Shown piece after piece: positions 61,333 through 64,000 of a DNA stretch of 64,000 bases (position 1 is the first letter of the stretch; every line of letters starts with the position of its first letter). Below the pieces are notes generated by a model. That model was given only the letters and a program-made list of their open reading frames with translations. It had not been told where the DNA came from and ran no database searches. The position numbers and the translations under genes were made by a program. The DNA is from Eulemur rufifrons. Lineage: Eukaryota > Chordata > Mammalia > Primates > Lemuridae. The stretch is from NCBI RefSeq assembly GCF_041146395.1, contig NC_090989.1:226224843-226288842 (forward strand), read 5' to 3'.

Positions 61333-63779
61333 TCAGTAGCTGCAACCCTAGAAAGATGGTGGAGCAAGAGGAAAGGAAAAAAATCCCTTTGGTTCCAGAA
61401 AATCTCCTGAAAAAGAGGAAGGCTTACCAAGCCCTCAAAGCCACCCAGGCAAAGCAAGCACTTTTGGCAAAGAAAGAGCAGAGGAAAGTAAAAGGACCCA
61501 GGTTTAAGCGATTGGAATCATTTCTACATGATTCCTGGTGGCAGCAACGTGACAGGGTGCGTCTCAGATGACTAGAAGTGAAACCTCATGCCTTGGAATT
61601 ACCAGATAAACATTCCTTGGCCTTTGTTGTACGCATCCAAAGGATTAATGAGGTGAGTTCACTGGTGCAAAAGACCATCACAAGACTTTGCCTAAAGAAA
61701 ATTTTCAGTGGCAACTTTGTTAGAGTCACCCCGCAGAGCCTAAAATTGCTGCGTATGGTGGAACCTTATGTGACCTGGGGATTTCCAAATCTGAAGTCCG
61801 TTCGTGAACTCATCTTGAAACGTGGACAAGCCAAGGTCAAGAATAAGACCATCCCTCTGACAGATAACACAGTGATCGAAGAGCACCTGGGGAAGTTTGG
61901 TGTCATTTGCTTGGAAGACGACATTCATGAAATTGCCTTCCCGGGGAAGCATTTCCAGGAGATCTCATGGTTCTTGCATCCTTTCCAACTCTCAGTGGCC
62001 CATCATGCTATCAAGAATAAAGTGGGCTTCCTCAAGGAGGTGGGCTCACCTGGCTATCGAGGTGAACGCATCAATCAGCTCATCCGCCAGCTGAACTAGA
62101 CCCAGAATATCTGAAAGCACAGTGCATTGGGAGCATGTGTTTTGGGGTTTTGGAATTATCAAGTATCTTCAGAGAAGATTATTTTCTGCTCTATCTTCAA
62201 AAATGAAGGGAAGGGTCAGGGAAAAGACAGTCAGTTATGCTCATGGCAGGAACGTCTCATCACAGTCCAGTTCCAAGGAAAAATTCCAGTGTTTGCCATT
62301 TTGGCTGCTGCCACCTCTGAAATCACATGCCATGGAGAAAGGAGTCCTGCTTTGTCAGATCTTCTATCCTGTGGTTAAACATTGGTGAATGAATGACTCA
62401 AGCATGTGTATGAGGATCCCTAAGACTCCTGCAACAGTGGACCAAGCCCAGGGGCATACTTGAATCTGGGTATTCCCAGGGCTTTGTTTTGAAGATTTGA
62501 AATACAATTAGAAAGGAGAATGCAAAAACAAGTGCTCAGTTGTCTCTTTGAATCCATATTCCAAGTTTTCAGTGATGGCTTTGAGAACTCTCAGACTTGG
62601 CTAGTTCTAAGTGCATCTGGTGGCTTTTGTATCCTAGTCTGCAACTGGTTTAGTCCCTTTCTCTAGTTCAGGATTTGAGGATGAAGGACCACTTTGACCA
62701 GTATATGCATATACTCAAAATTTTGCTTACAATTTTAGGGTCTTCATAGACTCTTCTCCCCATGGACCATAGCACTTCCTGTGAGGAAGTCCTGCTTTTC
62801 CCAGGATTGGTCACCCAAGCCCTGATCTTGCTAGTCTCTGGTTCCATTGTCTTGTGGAAGACCAAAGCTGACCAAGATAGCTTTTCCCCTTCACAGTGGT
62901 AGACTGTGTTGCCCCTGCACCTTGAAGTCTGGGAAATGCCCACCATTCCTCCCCCTCCCCCTAGGGTTCAGGATGGAATTTCCTGGTTTCTGTGATGATC
63001 ATCTCCTTAAAACCAAGATCAGGAAGGAATGAACCATTTTCTTGGTTTGGCATGGATGAACTTAGCGCTATTTGGCTTTTTGGGCATCTGGCAGGCAGCT
63101 TAATTGACCTTTATCTTGCATATTTGGGACTCCAGAAGTATTGCCCTTTGTCCTAGTGGTAATGTAGACACCAGCAATAGGCTTTCTGAGGATGTTAACC
63201 TTAAAGAAGTCAGTCTGATACTCCTTGTGTTTTTTCATCAGTGTCCACTTCTAAGCGGGCCTTCACTTGGTTGCCTCAATTGGTGAGGATGTGCCAGGCC
63301 TAGGTTAAACTTGGAAATAGGCTTGACCATTGTGTTCCTGGCCCTTTCAGGTCAGCTTTGCTGCAACTTTGGCTCATGGGACCCTCAAATATAGCTGTGA
63401 AACTGAGTTAGAGGTATAACAGTGCCTGAAATGTGCCAGGTTATGAGGTAATTAATTAGGTTGGTTGGCTCCAGAGTTAACCTGCCAGCAATAGATGTTA
63501 TAGATGTTACTCTTATGTTTTAAAGCATTGTGAAATCAGATTACTTTAAAATGATGTATCACAAAGTCATGAGAAAAAAGCTGTTGTGAGAATGGAAACT
63601 CAGGGCTTAAATCCCAGGTGTCTTACATAAATATGGGAACAGTATTTCCATTCTTGCCTGTGAAATGGAGATAATTCCCTCTAGCATGTGTGCCTCATGT
63701 TGTGGTTAAAAGGTTTGAGCAAAATAATAGTTTGTAATTTATAATTCTATATAAATAAAAGGTTATCACAAAAAAAAAA
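61333..63779 (+). pseudogene. RPL7L1P: RPL7L1 processed pseudogene (whole retrocopy with 3'UTR)
   Basis: A cDNA-like copy of a full RPL7L1 mRNA: short 5'UTR (61333-61355), coding part (61356-62099), about 1.65 kb of 3'UTR, AATAAA at 63754-63759 and a poly(A) from about 63770. Exact 16-bp target duplications flank it. There are no introns and no upstream promoter sequence, so it was made by L1 machinery. It interrupts ORF2 of an older L1. The ORFs inside the 3'UTR are not genes. Confidence 0.95.
61356..62099 (+). pseudogene. RPL7L1P: RPL7L1 retro-ORF with one nonsense codon
   Basis: RPL7L1 is a uL30-family protein related to ribosomal protein L7, involved in large-subunit biogenesis in the nucleolus. 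The 248 codons (with stop) read [20 protein letters not shown] at the start and [15 protein letters not shown] at the end, about the full length of the parent. The uL30 core ([18 protein letters not shown], then [18 protein letters not shown]) is well kept. The only break is TGA at 61569-61571 (codon 72), probably CGA to TGA by CpG decay. No frameshift is seen. Several substitutions such as RQKRD to WQQRD agree with neutral drift. Confidence 0.95.
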
Positions 63780-63795
63780 TAAGGAAGATATACCA
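63780..63795 (+). repeat. target-site duplication of RPL7L1 retrocopy, right
   Basis: Exact copy of 61317-61332, after the poly(A), leading back into host L1 ORF2 ('atactctgtaatctctttca'). Confidence 0.95.
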
Positions 63796-64000
63796 ATACT
63801 CTGTAATCTCTTTCAGAAGACAGAAGCCAATGAAACACTTCCTAACTCATTCTTTGAGGCCAGCATTACCTTAATACTAAAACCAGACAAAACCATTATG
63901 AGAAAACTATAGACCAACATCTCTCAGGAACATAAATGCAAAAATTCTCAAAAAATATTAGCAAATCAAATCCAATAATGTATAAAAAGAATTATACACC

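Larger units (their letters stand above)
56490..64000 (+). mobile_element. old L1M element, host of three later insertions
   Basis: Plus-strand L1 in pieces: 5'UTR (about 56490-57170), ORF1-like sequence (57260-58213, with 'agaaaagacaccaacttaga' and 'aattctgtaccctgcagaat'), more ORF1/spacer (59020-59600), ORF2 endonuclease and onward (59925-61332), and ORF2 again (63796 to the right edge). The interruptions at 58221-59013, 59612-59912 and 61333-63779 are younger repeats or a retrocopy. All frames are broken. It runs off the window. Confidence 0.8.

Noticed and set aside
61897..62378. Extra ORFs over the end and 3'UTR of the RPL7L1 copy
   Set aside because: Other-frame or 3'UTR shadows of the retrocopy.

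Overview
The window is nuclear DNA of a mammal, and its two Alu copies mark it as a strepsirrhine primate (lemur, loris or galago group). Both Alus are dimeric 7SL-derived elements carrying the longer AT-rich right-arm segment and the 'CATCAGCCTAGCTCACAGCA' signature typical of strepsirrhines. The species cannot be fixed by eye. I see no intact protein-coding gene. The ORFs longer than 150 codons lie in LINE-1 or other repeat sequence or look like chance. The only recognisable cellular gene is a broken processed copy of RPL7L1 near the right edge. No tRNA, rRNA, CRISPR or prokaryotic feature was found.

Layout. 0-15.6 kb is mostly unassigned intergenic or intronic sequence with old repeats: L1M, MIR, L2, an MLT1 LTR, another LTR-like block, MER20 and a small hAT-like element. 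At 15.66-18.93 kb a MER5-type DNA element is split by an antisense L1M. At 20.29-20.54 kb there is a compact CpG cluster with a short ORF in strong start context, followed by a MER1 element with a target duplication. 23.5-24.3 kb holds another antisense L1M.

From 26.83 to 34.59 kb lies a near full-length but dead L1, inserted into a MIR. It has a GC-rich 5'UTR with at least two tandem monomers of about 460-500 bp, a broken ORF1 and a broken ORF2. A younger 5'-truncated L1 with a perfect 14-bp target duplication sits at 35.8-36.97 kb. 37.3-56.4 kb is largely unassigned, with a CR1/L3-like relic, two Alus with perfect 14-bp duplications, L2, MIR, a second MER20, a Tigger relic, L1 3' ends, and a candidate minus-strand exon at 42.9-43.06 kb.

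From about 56.5 kb to the right edge an old plus-strand L1M acts as host to three later insertions: a twin-primed (5'-inverted) L1, an antisense L1 3'UTR fragment, and the full-length retrocopy of RPL7L1 mRNA with a 16-bp target duplication. The target duplications and interrupted hosts let several insertions be ordered in time. The best candidates for something undescribed are the tandem-monomer L1 5'UTR with paired antisense ORFs, the orphan CpG cluster and the possible basic exon. The rest is well-preserved retrotransposition history.
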